A DNA stretch of 64,000 nt, from positions 1,116,001 to 1,180,000 of the forward strand of contig NZ_RKSM01000001.1 in the NCBI RefSeq assembly GCF_008729015.1, read 5' to 3'. The stretch is from Haloarcula sp. CBA1129. GTDB lineage: Archaea; Halobacteriota; Halobacteria; Halobacteriales; Haloarculaceae. Under the pieces are notes generated by a model. The model did no database searches. It saw nothing but the letters and a program-made list of their open reading frames with translations, and was not told the DNA's origin. Of the stretch, positions 61,491-64,000 are shown piece by piece. The number at the start of each line of letters is the position of its first letter. The first letter of the stretch is position 1. The position numbers were made by a program, and so were the translations under genes.

Positions 61491-62515
61491 TTCTGGCTGG
61501 CGTCGTAAGATTCGAACGCGAACAGGGTCTCGGTCGCAATCGGTTCCTCGATGTTGCCGGCGTTCGAGGCGAACTCGCCCATCGTCGCGGCCTGTTTGCT
61601 GACCGCGTGCGGGTTCGAGATGAACTCGGACGCCTTCGAGTCCATGGCAGCCGTCGCGAGGTCCTCGCTCACACCGGATCCGATTACGGACGCGGCGTGG
61701 GCTGCGGCTGTATCCGGCGAGGATTCGATGAACTCGGTCGCGGCTACGTGTTGTTCGACCAGTGCTTGTGTGACCTCACTGTCGTCGAGCACCTGCTGGT
61801 TCGCGAACAGCACCGTCACCGGGTGGTTCTCCAAGATGCTCCCGGACCAAGCGAGTTCGCTGAAGCCGTCCTCTCGGTCGATGATGGTTGCGAACGGTTC
61901 CTGGATGATCGTCGCGTCGATGTCACCGGCCCGGATCGTCTGGACCGCCTTCGCCGGCGGGACCTTTGACTTGTTGACGACTGACTCCATCTTACCGACT
62001 GCGAGATCATCCTGAAGCCAGTACCGGAGGACGATATCAGGAACACTTCCGTCCGGTGGGGCACCGATCTGGACCTTCCGACCATGCTCTTGTTCGAAGT
62101 GCTCGAACGCGGCCGCCCCCTCCTGTTCGTAGAGATCGGCGAGTTCGGTCGTCCCCACGATCTTGAAACCATTTCTCGAGTTTGCTGCGAGGATACCGGC
62201 GTCGGTGCCTTTGTCCACGAGGAGCATCGCAGGCGAGATTCCAAAGAGTGCAACGTCGACGTCCCCGTTCGCGAACGCCTTGACGACGCTGGGTCCGGAA
62301 CTGAACCGATCTATTGTGACATCTGCTGGAACGTCCTCGTAGTAGCCCTCTTGTTCCATCACGTAATGTTGCATATTCGGATAAATTGGGACGTAGGCGA
62401 TCGTGACGGAATCGAGCGGGTCACTTCCGCGACCGAGACAGCCAGCGATTCCCACCGCAGCAACGGTGGTTGTGCTCGCCTTCTGGAGCAGCTTTCGGCG
62501 TGAGGTGTGAGTCAT
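61487..62515 (-). CDS. ABC importer substrate-binding protein, Tat lipoprotein
   Basis: 342 residues from MTHTSRRKLLQKASTTTVAAVGIAGC: Tat signal with lipobox. The mature part is an NMT1/SsuA-like binding protein: VTIAYVPIYPNMQHYVMEQEGYYED, VVKAFANGDVDVALFGISPAMLLVDKG, VQIGAPPDGSVPDIVLRYWLQ, IDATIIQEPFATIIDREDG. The ligand may be a sulfonate, nitrate-like ion, pyrimidine precursor or aromatic acid; the sequence does not decide. First gene of the operon. Confidence 0.9.
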   Translation of the reverse strand: MTHTSRRKLLQKASTTTVAAVGIAGCLGRGSDPLDSVTIAYVPIYPNMQHYVMEQEGYYEDVPADVTIDRFSSGPSVVKAFANGDVDVALFGISPAMLLVDKGTDAGILAANSRNGFKIVGTTELADLYEQEGAAAFEHFEQEHGRKVQIGAPPDGSVPDIVLRYWLQDDLAVGKMESVVNKSKVPPAKAVQTIRAGDIDATIIQEPFATIIDREDGFSELAWSGSILENHPVTVLFANQQVLDDSEVTQALVEQHVAATEFIESSPDTAAAHAASVIGSGVSEDLATAAMDSKASEFISNPHAVSKQAATMGEFASNAGNIEEPIATETLFAFESYDASQK

Positions 62516-63159
62516 CTGTATTATTAACTGGCGAACTAATTCTAATAACACCTGTGATTTCTATGCTGTATGTTAATATGATATGGAGTTTATGAATGCA
62601 GATGTTCCTAGAGTTAGCCTGAATGCAGCGAGGAGAGGAAACAGAATTTGGCAAACGGGCCGACGTCGTTCACAGGCAGGAAAGATTGCGAGTAAAATGA
62701 ATGTAGGTCAAAATCTCATGACGGGTTTAGTCGGGTCGATGAGAACAGAAGTTACACACCGGTTCTATCCTCCGAGGTTGTGTCATCCGAACAGTGCCCA
62801 GAGATATAGCGATAATTGGTTTATACAGTATTCAGCTTGAGTCCTCTATCGGTGGCAAGATGCTGGGTATCTCCCGGAAGACCCGTTCATTGATGACCTA
62901 TAAGATAGTTCTCTGCTGATGACGTCTGCGATAATCCCTGTCATTCGTCGTCGCTACAGTAGCCTCGGCGATTCGATCAAGTTCACTGGGTGCGTTCCGC
63001 CGATAGTTTTCCTTACTCTCTCGCGACCTTTCTTGTCTCGGTACCAATTATTGGTTCTGAAAAGATAATAAACTGTATATAGCTAATCACCGGCGAAAAT
63101 CTATCTCATCGAAAATAACCCTATCAGACACCATAAGGCTGGATGTCCGCATCACGCAA
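62516..63159. other. gene-free spacer
   Basis: About 640 A+T-rich bases between the ABC operon and the iteron region. A frame at 62583-62840 shows no resemblance to a protein. The promoter of the ABC operon should lie just above 62515. Confidence 0.45.
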
Positions 63160-63600
63160 CTGTGACAAGTATCTGTAACAGATGTCTGTAACTGATAGCT
63201 GTAATATGTCAAGTCACGATTCTTTAGTGCCATTCCACACAAAATTTAATAGTAAAGACCTCTAGTATATGTTTGAGATGGATATCTGTGCCAGTTATCT
63301 GTATTAGGTGTCTGTAACAAATGTCTGTACAATATTTCACACTCACAAATATTCTCCAGACAGCCATACGGGTGTTAGGTATGGGCGGTCAGCAATCTGT
63401 TGCCAAAATCTGTATTATTTATCTGTAATAGATATCTGTAACGCTTATCCGTATTATGCGCCTGTAACAAGCACCTGTGTAATATTTTTGCAGTTAGCAA
63501 ATCCTCTCCAGACATAATAACAGGTGATCTGAGAGGGCAGACCGCAATCTGTACCCATTAGCTGTACTGGACTTCTGTAATGGATATCTGTAACAAAAGC
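63160..63600 (+). repeat. four blocks of CTGTAA iterons with exact 13-bp phase
   Basis: CTGTAA-like words start at 63160, 63173, 63186, 63199; at 63286, 63299, 63312, 63325; at 63397, 63410, 63423, 63436, 63449, 63462, 63475; and at 63549, 63562, 63575, 63588. Within each block the step is exactly 13 bp. The spacers before blocks 3 and 4 are similar to each other (AATATTT...CTCCAGACA...GCAATCTG), so the whole ~110-150 bp unit is repeated. Extra copies flank the parA start. Likely a centromere for the adjacent ParA, or replication iterons. Confidence 0.8.
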
Positions 63601-63626
63601 AGGGAACGGAATTCAATGGTGAAGTA

Positions 63627-63647
63627 CCTCGGGGGCAAGCCCCGAGG
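63627..63647 (+). other. GC-rich hairpin beside the iterons
   Basis: CCTCGGGG (63627-63634) and CCCCGAGG (63640-63647) form an 8-bp perfect stem around GCAAG, in otherwise A+T-rich DNA between the iterons and parA. Confidence 0.5.
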
Positions 63648-63774
63648 CACTCGCCTTGCCTATCTGTAGATCAAGCTAGTGCTGATATGGCACACGTTAC
63701 AGATGTGTGTTACAGATACTCGTCTGTAATGTCTGACACAGATTTATGCATAATGCCATCTATACATTGACCGT

Positions 63775-64000
63775 ATGATAACGGCCGTAGTCTACTCAGA
63801 GTCAGGCGGGACGTATAAGACAACGATGACGGCCAACCTCGCTGTCGCGTTGGAACGAATGGGCGCACGCACACTAGTGATCGATCTTGACCCACAGGAA
63901 GGGAATCTAACGAGTCTGTTCGACGTTGGTGCAAATCGAAGCGACCCCGACGCAGACAATCTCGTCAAGCATATTCTCGATATGCCAGATGGTGAGTTCG
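63775..64000 (+). CDS. second ParA-family ATPase, 3' end outside window
   Basis: ATG at 63775 opens MITAVVYSESGGTYKTTMTANLAVALERMGARTLVIDLDPQEGNLTSLFD.... SESGGTYKTT is a deviant Walker A with a Tyr in place of the usual Gly/Val before KTT, and VIDLDPQEGNL is the switch I region, matching LVIDLDPQEASL of the ParA at 42278. The same family, but clearly diverged. Its repeats upstream differ in sequence from those of the first locus. The open frame runs off the window. Confidence 0.85.
   Translation, partial: MITAVVYSESGGTYKTTMTANLAVALERMGARTLVIDLDPQEGNLTSLFDVGANRSDPDADNLVKHILDMPDGEF

Noticed and set aside
62583-62840. 85-codon plus-strand frame upstream of the ABC operon
   Set aside because: Composition is unlike haloarchaeal proteins (few acidic residues) and no motif was seen.
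63160-63600. CRISPR array
   Set aside because: Repeats are short (6-8 bp) with an exact 13-bp step; no 25-40 bp repeat-spacer pattern and no cas genes.

Overview
The window is haloarchaeal, most likely from a megaplasmid. Nearly every protein is rich in Asp and Glu, genes often overlap by ATGA, insertion sequences of halobacterial types are dense, Tat (RR) lipoprotein signals are used, and two ParA-type partition loci lie at 41.9-43.3 kb and at the right edge, each beside its own repeat array. No rRNA, tRNA or CRISPR was seen.

Layout. 1-5.5 kb: the edge of a HAD phosphatase, a run of small unknown genes with a duplicated leader, a GAF/PAS histidine kinase, and a MarR-like/PemK pair whose toxin is frameshifted. 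5.9-10 kb: a graveyard of IS elements that cut a second histidine kinase. 10-19.3 kb: an unusual secreted module. A protein of about 1640 residues, made of a signal peptide, a dockerin-like domain, two sets of Ca-binding type 3 repeats, a LamG-like region and a C-terminal ComEC-type metallo-beta-lactamase domain, is split by an IS. A cell-surface cohesin-like protein is divergent to it, and two paralogous downstream genes look like candidate immunity or partner proteins. 19.4-22.9 kb: a tyrosine recombinase and transposase remnants.

23-41.5 kb: an iron-regulated siderophore island. Seven copies of a TTTAGG-N4-CCTAAA box precede its transcription units. It holds three IucA/IucC-type synthetases, diaminobutyrate aminotransferase and decarboxylase (giving 1,3-diaminopropane), an ABC exporter, a Tat lipoprotein binding protein, a FecCD permease, a glutamine-synthetase-like ligase and an RraA-like protein. 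Several members are decayed: the uptake ATPase, a second exporter, a binding-protein/oxidoreductase deletion fusion and a DtxR-type regulator. No hydroxylase or acyltransferase gene is present.

41.9-48 kb: a ParA/partner partition locus with a TAGTAA-rich repeat region, unknown plasmid genes, more IS copies and an AbrB-like/MazF toxin-antitoxin pair. 48-62.5 kb: small-molecule uptake and catabolism: a TAXI-type TRAP transporter, a UspA protein, a PAS-GAF sensor, an IclR regulator with operator-like sites, a Tm-1-like/cupin/TIM-barrel operon of unknown substrate, and a nitrate/sulfonate/taurine-type ABC importer. 63.1-63.6 kb: at least 19 repeats phased at 13 bp in four blocks, followed by the start of a second ParA gene.
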